The notes beneath the pieces were generated by a model that was not told the DNA's origin, made no database searches, and saw only the letters and a program-made list of their open reading frames with translations. From positions 1 through 64,000 of the forward strand of contig QCOL01000004.1 of assembly GCA_003212925.1 (NCBI GenBank): a stretch of DNA of 64,000 bases, in the 5' to 3' direction. Each line of letters starts with the position of its first letter. Position 1 is the stretch's first letter. This DNA is from Pelagibacteraceae bacterium AG-430-P08 (lineage in GTDB: Bacteria > Pseudomonadota > Alphaproteobacteria > Pelagibacterales > Pelagibacteraceae). A program made the position numbers and the translations under genes. This document shows positions 8,764 to 17,384 of this stretch, piece by piece.

Positions 8764-10065
8764 CTAGTCACGAATTGCGTATGCAATTACACCAGTTTCA
8801 GTGACATCAGTACCTTTGGTTTCAGCTTCTTTACTTAATCTTAAACCAATAGTTGCTTTGATGAGGCTAAATGCAATATATGCAACCACAAAAACAAATA
8901 TGTTTACTGATAATACACCAATTAACTGAGTGCTAAAATTTGCACCAGAATTTGTTGCAGGTACAATTAATGTACCCCAAATTCCAGCAAATAGGTGAGC
9001 AGGAATAGCACCAACTACATCATCAATTTTTAAAGAGAATAATAGTTTAGTACCATACACTACGATTAGTCCACCTACAGCACCAATTAAAATTGCAGCA
9101 AATGGCGATGGTAATAATGGTTCTGCAGTTACAGCAACCAAGCCACCGATACATCCATTTAACATTTGGACTACGTCAGTTTTACCAAAATGCAATCTAG
9201 TTATAATTGCTGCACCTATAACACCACCTGCACCAGCAAGGAATGTGTTAATAAATATTTTTGATACAGCGATTGCATCCGTAGCCGTTCCCAATGCTAA
9301 TTGTGAACCACCATTAAATCCAAACCAACCTAGCCATAAGATAAATACTCCAATTGTAACTAATGGTATTGATGATGCTGCAAAAGGTTTTATTGGCGCT
9401 GGTGCTCCAGACTTAGTAAATCTTCCTAGTCTAGGACCAATTATCATTGCACCAGCCAAAGCAGCTGCACCACCAGTTGAGTGTACTAAAGTCGAACCAG
9501 CAAAATCAGAAAAGCCTGCTTCTGCTAACCAGCCTCCACCCCACTGCCAACCCATTACGATTGGATATATAATTCCAGATAGAATTGCAGCGAATGTGAA
9601 GAATGGCCATAACTTAATTCTTTCAGCCATTGTTCCTGATACGATTGAAACGGTAGTTGCACAGAATACCATCTGGAAATACCAATCTGAACCATCTGAA
9701 TAACCTGTATCTATTTTACTACCATCTGCCCATGGAATAAATTTACCAATGTACCCACCTGGATCAATACCATAAGCTAAATTATAACCTACAAGCCAGA
9801 ACATTATACCTGCAATTGAGAATAAACCTATATTTTTTGCACAGATTACGGATACACTTTTTGATGTAACCATACCTGATTCTAACATTGCGAATCCTGC
9901 AGCCATAAACATTACTAGGAATCCACAAATCAAGAATAATAGGGTGTTAAATATAAACCCTACTTCGGCAGAAACAGTTGTGTCTGCCATACCAGCACTA
10001 CTCATGTTTAATAAAAAAATTAAACTAATAAGTGGCGCACTTATTACTTTTATTAATTTAGTCAT
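8764..10065 (-). CDS. amt: Ammonium transporter (Amt family)
   Basis: A 433-residue inner-membrane channel for ammonium uptake. A cleavable-looking signal sequence (about residues 1-27) is followed by 11 hydrophobic helices. Conserved blocks include FWLVGYNLAYG, the first pore histidine in STLVHSTGGAAAL, and the second in IPAHLFAGIWG. The start has a strong GGGAGGT Shine-Dalgarno. The upstream 135 bp holds the HU terminator and a TGCA-N5-TGCA-like palindrome near 10140-10154. No glnB is adjacent. The 3' side carries nested inverted repeats. Confidence 0.95.
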   Translation of the reverse strand: MTKLIKVISAPLISLIFLLNMSSAGMADTTVSAEVGFIFNTLLFLICGFLVMFMAAGFAMLESGMVTSKSVSVICAKNIGLFSIAGIMFWLVGYNLAYGIDPGGYIGKFIPWADGSKIDTGYSDGSDWYFQMVFCATTVSIVSGTMAERIKLWPFFTFAAILSGIIYPIVMGWQWGGGWLAEAGFSDFAGSTLVHSTGGAAALAGAMIIGPRLGRFTKSGAPAPIKPFAASSIPLVTIGVFILWLGWFGFNGGSQLALGTATDAIAVSKIFINTFLAGAGGVIGAAIITRLHFGKTDVVQMLNGCIGGLVAVTAEPLLPSPFAAILIGAVGGLIVVYGTKLLFSLKIDDVVGAIPAHLFAGIWGTLIVPATNSGANFSTQLIGVLSVNIFVFVVAYIAFSLIKATIGLRLSKEAETKGTDVTETGVIAYAIRD

Positions 10066-10160
10066 ACGACCTCCCTGTTAAAGAGAGCTCTTTTAATTTA
10101 TTAAATGCTAATAACTAACGCTGATTACGAAAATTGGGTATGCAGTATTTGCATATAGAA

Positions 10161-10191
10161 ACAGCCTTAACGAGAGTTTCGTTAAGGCTGT
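10161..10191 (-). terminator. Terminator hairpin after HU gene
   Basis: A perfect 13-bp stem (ACAGCCTTAACGA, 10161-10173, with its complement at 10179-10191) and a 5-base loop, 9 bp past the HU stop. On the minus strand it is followed by TTTCTATAT, a modest U tract. It separates HU from the amt leader. Confidence 0.75.
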
Positions 10192-10200
10192 AAAAAGACG

Positions 10201-10476
10201 TTATTTATTGAATACTTCTTTTAAAGCTTTTGCTGGTAAAAACTTTACTTTTTGAGACGCAGCAATTTGTATCTGTTCTCCTGTTCTTGGGTTTCTTCCA
10301 ACTCTAGCTTTTCTCTTAGCTACTTTATAAGTACCAAAACCAGCAATTTTTACTGAATCGTCAGCTTTTAAAGCATCTAAAATTGTGTTGGTAATTGTAT
10401 CAAAAGTTCTCTCAGCATCAGCTTTACTTAGATTTAATGCCCCAGAAATTTTGACTACTAGTTGTTTTTTGTTCAT
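10201..10476 (-). CDS. hup: HU family DNA-binding protein
   Basis: A 91-residue nucleoid protein of the HU/IHF family. The KIAGFGTYKVAKRKARVGRNPRTGE beta-arm segment contains the Pro (RNPRTG) that wedges between base pairs. As a homodimer it compacts and bends DNA. The start is fixed by the GGAG ribosome binding site 6 bp upstream. A TTGACA (10511-10516, minus strand) with TAATAA about 15 bp later is a weak promoter candidate. It is monocistronic, ending at the 13-bp hairpin. Confidence 0.95.
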   Translation of the reverse strand: MNKKQLVVKISGALNLSKADAERTFDTITNTILDALKADDSVKIAGFGTYKVAKRKARVGRNPRTGEQIQIAASQKVKFLPAKALKEVFNK

Positions 10477-10631
10477 TTTAGCTCCGGTTTTATTAGGTTA
10501 TTTTCATTGTTGTCAAAAGTATTGATAAATCAAGACTTTTTTTAGTATATAAAGAAAAGTTATACACAATATATTGTGTAAATTAAAAAAATGTTGATTT
10601 TATTGAGTTTTTTAAACTTTTTTAAATATTA

Positions 10632-11744
10632 TTAATTGAACAATCCTAAGTCTTTAAGGTCGTTAAAAGTTGTAAAAAACATCAAAGATATTAATAAAAA
10701 TATTCCGATTCGAAAAAAACCTTCCTGCGTTTTTTGAGACAACGGACGACCTAAAACTTTTTCAAATGCATAAAACATTAAATGTCCCCCATCAAGCATT
10801 GGAATTGGAAACAAATTAACTAAACCAAGACTTATTGAAATATATGCCATCATGCTGATAAATGCCAAAACACCAAATTCTGCAACCTGGCCTGAAATTT
10901 TTGCTATTCTTATCGGTCCTCCAAGCTGAGAGGTATCAGCTTTACCAAAAATCATTGCACCAATATATTTCAAGGAGGAAATTCCTACAAAATAAACTTC
11001 ATGAGCGGCATGGTATATAGCTTTCGCAGGTCCTAATTTAACATGATTAATCTCATTATTATAAGCACCTAATTTTATACCAACTATTCTTTTGTTCAGT
11101 TTGTTACCTAAATTATCCTCACCCGGAACAATATTAGGTTTTACTTTTAAAATTATCTCGTCATATGAACGTTTCACTTTAAAGTCTATAATTTCATCAG
11201 TGGACATAGTAATGAATTTAGAGACATCCATAATACTTTCAACTTTGTTGCCATCTATTTCTAAAATTACGTCATTTTGTTTTAATCCTCCAGCCATAGC
11301 AGGGCTATCTTTCTGAACTTCATTGATGACAGCTGGTGTAAAATCTTTACCAACAAAAGTATAAATTGAGAAAAAAATTACTAAAGCTAATACAAAGTTT
11401 GCTAAAGGACCACCAAAAACAATTAAGCTTCTTTGATATAGAGGTTTAAGAGTAAATAATTTTTTTTGGTCCTCTTCACTATATTTTTCTAAAATTTCTT
11501 TATGATCCGCTTGAGAATATACATTTCTATCTCCGAAAAATTTTACGTATCCTCCTAGAGGAATCCAGCATATTTTCCACCTTGTCCCAGATTTATCATT
11601 CCAACCAAAAATTTCCTTACCGAATCCTATAGAGAAATCAGTGACACCTACTCCAAATTTTTTAGCAAAGTAATAATGACCATATTCATGAATAAAGACG
11701 ACAATTAAAATTAGAACAATAAAAGGTAAAATATAACTTAGCAT
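10632..11744 (-). CDS. rseP: Site-2 metalloprotease RseP
   Basis: An inner-membrane zinc protease of the S2P family, which performs regulated intramembrane cleavage of anti-sigma factors and signal-peptide remnants. The catalytic HEYGH is at residues 19-23 in the first helix, a single PDZ domain spans roughly residues 125-205, and the second metal site is in FPIPMLDGGH near residue 320. The 370-aa length suits a one-PDZ form. In many proteobacteria it sits between dxr and bamA; here it is instead upstream of HU and follows the glutamine amidotransferase gene by 7 bp. Confidence 0.92.
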   Translation of the reverse strand: MLSYILPFIVLILIVVFIHEYGHYYFAKKFGVGVTDFSIGFGKEIFGWNDKSGTRWKICWIPLGGYVKFFGDRNVYSQADHKEILEKYSEEDQKKLFTLKPLYQRSLIVFGGPLANFVLALVIFFSIYTFVGKDFTPAVINEVQKDSPAMAGGLKQNDVILEIDGNKVESIMDVSKFITMSTDEIIDFKVKRSYDEIILKVKPNIVPGEDNLGNKLNKRIVGIKLGAYNNEINHVKLGPAKAIYHAAHEVYFVGISSLKYIGAMIFGKADTSQLGGPIRIAKISGQVAEFGVLAFISMMAYISISLGLVNLFPIPMLDGGHLMFYAFEKVLGRPLSQKTQEGFFRIGIFLLISLMFFTTFNDLKDLGLFN

Positions 11745-11751
11745 TTTAAAA

Positions 11752-12540
11752 TTAATTTATACTATCCATCCAATTTTTTAACTCAATCATTCTTTGAGAC
11801 TTATTTGACACAGCAATTTCTTTTTTTATAAATAATATGTGATTTTTAATTTCTTCCTCATCTCTAAATACTTTTCTTGTTTGAATTAATCTGTCTTTTC
11901 TAAACTCAATTAAGCTTATCATTTTCTCATAAGTAATTTCAGGATGATACTGTAACCCATAAATTTTCGATTTTCCAACTGTGAAATATGAACTTTGTAC
12001 TTTATTAATTTTATTTGATGCTAAACAAATTCCGTTTGTTGGCAATTTTACTACCTCATCAAAATTGAATGCTGGAGAATTAAAATTATTATTCTTATTC
12101 TTATAAATAGAATTATTTAATCCTTCATTATTAATTATAATCTCATTTGCTATTCCTATATGAGATTTTTCTGCTTTCTTTACCTCTCCTCCAGCAGCAG
12201 TAACTGCAACTTGCATTCCCCAACAAATCGCTAAAATATTTTTAACTTGTTTTTGGCATTCTCTCATAAATTCGATTTGTCTTTTTATCTCAGGTGTATT
12301 GTTATAGATGTTCAAACTACTTCCACCCCAAATTAATCCATCATATTTTGGAAGTTTATTTTTAACCTTAACTAAATTTTGATCCGAGGATGGATTAATA
12401 ACATCAAAATGATAATTATTATTAAATACATTAAGACTATCTTTTAAACTCTCAGTATGTGTTTGAATACCTACTTTTAAAAAATTTTGATTTTCCTCTT
12501 TTAAATTTCCCTCGACTATTAAAATATTAAGATTTTTCAT
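11752..12540 (-). CDS. Class I glutamine amidotransferase-like protein
   Basis: A 262-residue stand-alone GATase1 domain. The nucleophile is Cys106 in ILAICWGMQ, and the His/Glu pair is His199 and Glu201 in YGLQYHPEIT. It probably releases ammonia from glutamine for a partner synthase, or hydrolyses a gamma-glutamyl bond; no partner is encoded alongside. It starts immediately after the stop of the iron alcohol dehydrogenase gene, indicating one operon. Confidence 0.8.
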   Translation of the reverse strand: MKNLNILIVEGNLKEENQNFLKVGIQTHTESLKDSLNVFNNNYHFDVINPSSDQNLVKVKNKLPKYDGLIWGGSSLNIYNNTPEIKRQIEFMRECQKQVKNILAICWGMQVAVTAAGGEVKKAEKSHIGIANEIIINNEGLNNSIYKNKNNNFNSPAFNFDEVVKLPTNGICLASNKINKVQSSYFTVGKSKIYGLQYHPEITYEKMISLIEFRKDRLIQTRKVFRDEEEIKNHILFIKKEIAVSNKSQRMIELKNWMDSIN

Positions 12541-13704
12541 TTAAAACAAATTACCAGACATGCTGTGTTGATACATTATTTTCATGTCTTCAATGCTCAA
12601 TTTTTTTGGATTACCATTCGTTGATGGATCCTCTAAAGCCATTTTTGATAAACGATCAATTTGTAAATCTTTTTCATTTATGACACTTGATAATTTATGA
12701 GGAATTTCAAATTTTTCTCTTAAATCTAAAATCCATTTTAAAAAACCGTCAAAAGATTTATCTTTTAATTCAAGATATTCTGAGATCTTTGCAACTTTAC
12801 TCTCAATCACATCTCTGTTGAAAGTTAAAACATACGGCATGAAAATTGCATTTGAAAGACCATGATGAAGGTTATTTAGAGCATTTACTGGATGGCTCAA
12901 AGAATGAATTGCGCCTAGGCCTTTTTGGAATGCGGTTGAACCCATACTTGCAGCAGTAAGCATGTTCATTCTGGCCTCAAGGTTAGTCCCATTTTTATAT
13001 GCCTCTGGTAACCATTTAAAAATTAATTTCATACCCTCTAAAGCTATTCCATCAGCCATTGGATGATAACCCGGGGCACAAAATGCCTCTAAATTATGAG
13101 CTAATGCATCCATGCCTGTTGCGGCTGTCATTTTTTTGGGTAAATCTTTTGTTAAAACTGGATCTAAAATGACAATGGACGGTAAAAATTTTGGATGAAA
13201 TATAATTTTTTTAACTCCTAGCTCTTCATTCAAAATAACAGATGCTCTCCCAGTTTCAGAACCTGTTCCAGCTGTAGTGGGTACTGCTATAATGGGAGAA
13301 ATATTATTTGGATCAGCCTTAGTCCAGTTATCGCCAACATCCTCAAAGTCCCAGAGTGATAAAGTTTGACCTATCATAAATGCAATTGCTTTTCCCACAT
13401 CAAGACCACTTCCACCACCAAAAGCAATCACACCATCACAATTTTTTTCTTTATAATGTTTTACACCATCAGTTACATTTTTACCTGTTGGATTACCAAT
13501 CACATCATGAAATAATTCGACTGATAAATTATTATTTTTTAAATGTGACAAAGCATCTTTAACAATAGTTGATTGTCCAAGTCCTTTGTCAGTCACCAAT
13601 AGAGGTTTTTTTATATTTAAATTTTTACAAGCTATACTTAAATCTTTAATTCTATTTTCACCCACCCACATTGAAGTAGGATAATTCCAATTAAACTTTT
13701 TCAT
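12541..13704 (-). CDS. Iron-containing alcohol dehydrogenase
   Basis: A group III (Fe-dependent) NAD(P)H alcohol dehydrogenase of 387 residues. The nucleotide site GGGSGLD is at residues 96-102. Probable metal ligands are Asp199, His203, His267 and His281 in the DALAH, GAIHSLSH and HHGLSN blocks. The family oxidises or reduces small alcohols and aldehydes; methanol and other short alcohols are used by SAR11, so a role there is plausible but unproven. It lies between the metallo-hydrolase gene (6 bp upstream) and the amidotransferase gene (no gap). Confidence 0.88.
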   Translation of the reverse strand: MKKFNWNYPTSMWVGENRIKDLSIACKNLNIKKPLLVTDKGLGQSTIVKDALSHLKNNNLSVELFHDVIGNPTGKNVTDGVKHYKEKNCDGVIAFGGGSGLDVGKAIAFMIGQTLSLWDFEDVGDNWTKADPNNISPIIAVPTTAGTGSETGRASVILNEELGVKKIIFHPKFLPSIVILDPVLTKDLPKKMTAATGMDALAHNLEAFCAPGYHPMADGIALEGMKLIFKWLPEAYKNGTNLEARMNMLTAASMGSTAFQKGLGAIHSLSHPVNALNNLHHGLSNAIFMPYVLTFNRDVIESKVAKISEYLELKDKSFDGFLKWILDLREKFEIPHKLSSVINEKDLQIDRLSKMALEDPSTNGNPKKLSIEDMKIMYQHSMSGNLF

Positions 13705-13710
13705 AAATTT

Positions 13711-14769
13711 TTAGTTGATAATATCTGATATTTTTGAAATTTGACCAATCTTAAAAATAAGTGCATCCTCTTTATTAAATCCATATTTTTCAGCATTATC
13801 TTTAAATCTTATTGGTGGTTCCATAATTGGTTCTAAAGATAATACAAATGTTCCCCAGTGCATACCTAGTACCTTTTTACTTTTCAAATCTCTTCCAATT
13901 TTGAGAGCCTCTTCTGGATTGGTGTGATAAATAGATTTATCTTTGTAAGGCATAATTGGATAAAAATTATATGCGCCAATGTTGATTATGGTTAAATCAA
14001 TTGGTCCATATTTATTTCCTAGATCTTTATATATATTTCCATATCCTGTATCGCAGGCAAATAATATTTTTTTTCCATTATATTCAATTAAAAAACTTCC
14101 CCACAAAGTTTTGTTGGTGTCTGTTAAACTTCTTTTTGACCAATGAACAGCTGGAAGAAAAGTAACTTTTAAATTTTTATTAATATTAATTTCATCATAC
14201 CAATCCATCTCATTGATATCTCGATATCCATTAGTTTTAAAATATTTTCTAAGTTTTAATGGAACCAAAACTTTGGTATCCTTAAAAGGAAATCTCCTTA
14301 TTGTCATCATATCTTGATGATCATAATGATTGTGGGTGAGTAAAAATAAATCAATGTTAGGTATCTCGCTTAATTTCAATGCTGGTTCAGTAAATCTTTT
14401 TGGTCCAAATATTAGTGGACCTGCATTCTTCGAAAAAACTGGATCAGTAATAATAGTAGTATCTCCTAATTTAATAATAAACGTAGCATGACCAATCCAA
14501 GCAATATAATCATTATCTTTATATTTTTCTAAGTTTTTCAATACTTCATTTTTTTCTAAAACGTGACCTTCAGAAATTGTCATATCAAGTTTCTTTTTTT
14601 CTTGATTAAAAATTTTGTAAGACCATTTTACATTTGGATCTCTTTTTGGTGAGCCTTCAGGATTCCTAAAAGTACCGTCAGAGAGATGATGATAAGGTTT
14701 TTTTTCCATAGCAACTGTCAAATTGTTTAAACTTAAAACTAAAATTAGAAAATATAAAAAATTTATCAT
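13711..14769 (-). CDS. NAPE-PLD-like metallo-beta-lactamase-fold hydrolase
   Basis: A 352-residue MBL-fold protein with an N-terminal hydrophobic leader (about residues 1-20), suggesting export or membrane anchoring. The zinc motif THNHYDHQD has His146, His148, Asp150 and His151, with further ligands expected in the PAVHW, FACDTG and GMHWGTF blocks. The pattern matches N-acyl-phosphatidylethanolamine phospholipase D and UlaG-like hydrolases, so a phospholipid-derived substrate is possible. It is first of a three-gene minus-strand run with the Fe alcohol dehydrogenase and amidotransferase. Confidence 0.82.
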   Translation of the reverse strand: MINFLYFLILVLSLNNLTVAMEKKPYHHLSDGTFRNPEGSPKRDPNVKWSYKIFNQEKKKLDMTISEGHVLEKNEVLKNLEKYKDNDYIAWIGHATFIIKLGDTTIITDPVFSKNAGPLIFGPKRFTEPALKLSEIPNIDLFLLTHNHYDHQDMMTIRRFPFKDTKVLVPLKLRKYFKTNGYRDINEMDWYDEININKNLKVTFLPAVHWSKRSLTDTNKTLWGSFLIEYNGKKILFACDTGYGNIYKDLGNKYGPIDLTIINIGAYNFYPIMPYKDKSIYHTNPEEALKIGRDLKSKKVLGMHWGTFVLSLEPIMEPPIRFKDNAEKYGFNKEDALIFKIGQISKISDIIN

Positions 14770-14802
14770 ATATCTTTTTATTTTATAGGAATTTAAAATT
14801 TT

Positions 14803-15432
14803 TTATTCTTTTATTATTTCATACTCAAAATTTTGAGTAGTTTCATTGACTTGTAAAAGTTTCGCACCATTTTTGCTATGAAATTTTGTAGCCATTTCAG
14901 TTAGAGGAGAGAGCGTGACTAATCTATTTAAATGGTTAGATTTTTTAATCTTTTTGTAAACTTCTTTAACAATCAATTTTCCACCACCTTTTTTTTTAGA
15001 CCAAACTGTATAAGCTATAGCAATCTGGCCAACATTTTGACCTCTGTGAGTGCTTTGTAGATGAGCATCTTGGCTAAATTTATCTAGCTCCTCAACATTT
15101 ATCGGTACTTTATTTGTAAAAGCGAAGCACATTACAGCATGAATTTCTTTTTTGTATTTTACCCCGTATATTTTTCTACCGTGACTTCTTCTGAAAGTCA
15201 CACTTAATTCTGGTCTAACTGGATCTTCAGAGACATTACATTCTTTAAGTTCAACTAATTCAGCACCTTTAACCCAGCCAAAAAAGTCATCAATATTTTT
15301 ATTAATTATTTGTTTATTTTTTCGAATTCTAGCTTTAATTCTAGGTTTAAATTTTTTTGAATTTTTTAAACTATTATTATCTAGGTATTTCTCTGCTAGT
15401 TTATTTCTTACATTTTTAAAAATCTCTTTCAT
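14803..15432 (-). CDS. Uncharacterised protein with GNAT-like C-terminal half
   Basis: A 209-residue basic protein. The first 50 residues are Lys/Arg-rich. Residues about 85-205 resemble an acetyltransferase-like fold, with AIAYTVWSKKKGGGKL followed by RLVTLSPLTEMATKFH, where the TLSP block recalls the C-terminal GNAT-like domain of malonyl-CoA decarboxylase. The acetyl-CoA pyrophosphate loop is not clear. I do not recognise the family. It is a single gene on the minus strand, following the 54-aa membrane ORF by about 23 bp. Confidence 0.5.
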   Translation of the reverse strand: MKEIFKNVRNKLAEKYLDNNSLKNSKKFKPRIKARIRKNKQIINKNIDDFFGWVKGAELVELKECNVSEDPVRPELSVTFRRSHGRKIYGVKYKKEIHAVMCFAFTNKVPINVEELDKFSQDAHLQSTHRGQNVGQIAIAYTVWSKKKGGGKLIVKEVYKKIKKSNHLNRLVTLSPLTEMATKFHSKNGAKLLQVNETTQNFEYEIIKE

Positions 15433-15455
15433 TTTCTAATTTTTATCTATTTTAA

Positions 15456-15620
15456 CTAAAAGTATAATAAAGCAAAAATTACCCCTAATATTATTACTGT
15501 AATCGTTGCAACAATGTAATTTATCTTAATATTAAATTTTTTATAAATCGTTTCATTTATCTTATCCCAGAATAGAACTAACAAAAATATAGCAATAGCA
15601 GGTATGATAAATTTAATCAT
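15456..15620 (-). CDS. Small two-helix membrane protein (54 aa)
   Basis: Begins 3 bp after the stop of the ScfR-type regulator, so it is probably co-transcribed with it. The product (start MIKFIIPAIAIFLLV) has two hydrophobic helices, about residues 2-17 and 35-53, joined by a basic loop. No family is recognised. Confidence 0.55.
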   Translation of the reverse strand: MIKFIIPAIAIFLLVLFWDKINETIYKKFNIKINYIVATITVIILGVIFALLYF

Positions 15621-15623
15621 CGA

Positions 15624-17057
15624 CTATGTGTTTTTGTCTCCAACATATACTGAAACACCTCTAGAATTAATATCAACATCAAATTTCTTGTGTAATGGAG
15701 GGAACGCTCTTTGTGAACAGTCTAATCTATCACACGTTCTACATGACACACCTATTGGTATTTCAGTAGATTTATCATTAATGTTTAAATTTTCTGAATA
15801 AATAAATTCTTTTGCATATTTTGCTTCACATCCCAATCCAATAGACAAAATACTTTTTGATTTTCCAAATCTTCCAATCCCTTTTTCAACTGTTCTAGCA
15901 ATACATACGTACTTTTCACCATTAGACATTTTGCTTACAGCAGCTTGGATAATGCCAGGTCTTGTTAAAGCTGAATAAACGTTCCAACGTGGACAAGCAC
16001 CACCATATCTTGGAATTTCTATTCCTGATAATGAAAATCTTTTTGATATATTACCAGCCATATCCACTCTTAAAAAATGAAATGGTATCCCTGGTAATTT
16101 TGGATCTTGTAAACATGTTACTCTATGAGCTACTTGTTCAAAAGATGTAGCAAAAGTATTTTGTAATAACTCTAAATCATACTTAAGTTTTTTACATTCT
16201 GTATGAAAGAGTTTATAAGGCATTAAAATTGCAGCACCGCAGTAATTTAGTAAAGCAATTTTTGTCAATTTTTTTGACTCATCAGATGGAAAAGTAAATT
16301 TTGACAAATATTCTTCAATTTCTTTATCAGCACCTTCTTGGGCTATTTGAGCAGCTGCATGAAGTTTTTTTGTTTCTAAAGAACTGTAATCACTTAATAG
16401 TAGTTCTTTTTTATTTTTTTTATAGAGCTTCGAGAAAGGTTTATTTTCTTCAGGAATAACATCTTTTACTGATATGTCATATTCTGATTTTAAATAATCA
16501 CAAAGACCTATATATCTTGTCCTATTATTTTTTTGAACCTTCTCAAAAACATCATTTGCGAAATCTTCTAATCTTGGAAAATAGTTTTTATTTTCTTGTA
16601 AAAAGTCTGAAATAACTTCACCAGGAAATGAATTCTTTCTATTATCAACAATTTTACCAGATATTGTTTCAATTTTATTAATCATTTCATGATCCTTTTT
16701 TTTTAAAATATCTCCTAGTCTAACGATGGCTCTGCCAATTTTTGGATTAGTACCAACAAGATCTTTTACTTCCGGACCAAGAATATCTAAATCTTCAAAC
16801 AATTTATCATCGAGTATTTCTGATAAAGTATTTTCTAAATTGATATCTGATTTTGAGGTTAATTGAGAAAGTTCAATGTTCAATTTTTCACAAATTTTTA
16901 ATAGTAAATCTCCATCTATTTTTCTTTTTCCGCCCTCAATAAGATTTAGATAACTAGGAGATATATTTAAATCCTCAGCCAATTTATTAGCTTGAAGCCC
17001 TAACTGTCTCCTAAAAGCCTTGATTTTTGGTCCTATTTTTAGATTTAATTGACTCAT
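15624..17057 (-). CDS. ScfR/RamB-type XRE transcriptional regulator
   Basis: A 477-residue regulator. An N-terminal XRE helix-turn-helix spans about residues 8-62 (NKLAEDLNISPSYLNLIEGGKR). A long middle region contains an IrrE-like/DUF955 stretch, and the C-terminal DUF2083 zone ends in a cysteine cluster, CRTCDRLDCSQRAFPPL. This is the architecture of short-chain acyl-CoA-responsive regulators (RamB, PrpR/MccR, ScfR) that control the glyoxylate or methylcitrate pathways. It is divergent from aceA and separated from it by a cluster of TTTGTAAA boxes, which makes aceA the likely target. Direction of control (activation or repression) is not visible. Confidence 0.88.
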   Translation of the reverse strand: MSQLNLKIGPKIKAFRRQLGLQANKLAEDLNISPSYLNLIEGGKRKIDGDLLLKICEKLNIELSQLTSKSDINLENTLSEILDDKLFEDLDILGPEVKDLVGTNPKIGRAIVRLGDILKKKDHEMINKIETISGKIVDNRKNSFPGEVISDFLQENKNYFPRLEDFANDVFEKVQKNNRTRYIGLCDYLKSEYDISVKDVIPEENKPFSKLYKKNKKELLLSDYSSLETKKLHAAAQIAQEGADKEIEEYLSKFTFPSDESKKLTKIALLNYCGAAILMPYKLFHTECKKLKYDLELLQNTFATSFEQVAHRVTCLQDPKLPGIPFHFLRVDMAGNISKRFSLSGIEIPRYGGACPRWNVYSALTRPGIIQAAVSKMSNGEKYVCIARTVEKGIGRFGKSKSILSIGLGCEAKYAKEFIYSENLNINDKSTEIPIGVSCRTCDRLDCSQRAFPPLHKKFDVDINSRGVSVYVGDKNT

Positions 17058-17074
17058 ATTTTCTATTAGTAAAT

Positions 17075-17170
17075 TTTGTAAATTTATTTTTACAAAATTT
17101 TTCTTTAATTTACAACAGTTTTATACTTTTTAATAGATTTTGTAAATTTTGTAAATTATAAAATTTACAT
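17075..17170. promoter_or_regulatory. TTTGTAAA/TTTACAAA operator cluster
   Basis: Within 100 bp there are TTTGTAAA at 17075-17082, TTTACAAA at 17089-17096, a near match TTTACAAC at 17109-17116, TTTGTAAA at 17139-17146 and 17148-17155 (9-bp direct repeat), and a half-site ATTTACA at 17163-17169. RamB/ScfR-type regulators bind TTTGCAAA-like boxes, so this is a good candidate operator for the adjacent regulator and aceA. Confidence 0.7.
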
Positions 17171-17330
17171 GGACGAAAAATTAAAAAACAACGAAAATGA
17201 GGCTCAAATCATAAGACATGAAGACCTTGCTAGACATAATAGCAGGGGTATCTACATGAGAGATGATCATTGTGATTGGGGTTCAAGTGGAATGAAAGAT
17301 TTAGTTGAGACTCTTAACGACTCAAACTAA
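17169..17330 (+). CDS. 53-aa ORF between ScfR-type regulator and aceA
   Basis: A short plus-strand ORF whose ATG lies at the edge of the operator cluster. The product is polar and acidic (starts MDEKLKNNENEA), with one Cys in RDDHCDWGSSG. It has no membrane segment. It lies 54 bp upstream of aceA and would be read on the same transcript. The codon use looks normal. I recognise no family. It could be a regulatory peptide or an unrelated conserved small protein. Confidence 0.5.
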   Translation: MDEKLKNNENEAQIIRHEDLARHNSRGIYMRDDHCDWGSSGMKDLVETLNDSN

Positions 17331-17384
17331 TTTTCAAACTCTTAACATTCATTTTCAATTACTTGAACATTACAGGGGCCAATA

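Noticed and set aside
9245-9703. 152-codon plus-strand open frame inside amt
   Set aside because: Antisense shadow of a strongly conserved ammonium transporter; the composition is Pro/Ala-rich and unlike the genome's proteins, and it has no ribosome site.
10140-10154. NtrC-like palindrome ATGCA-N5-TGCAT upstream of amt
   Set aside because: It lacks the CC/GG inner bases of the NtrC consensus, and I see no sigma-54 promoter; kept only as a remark.
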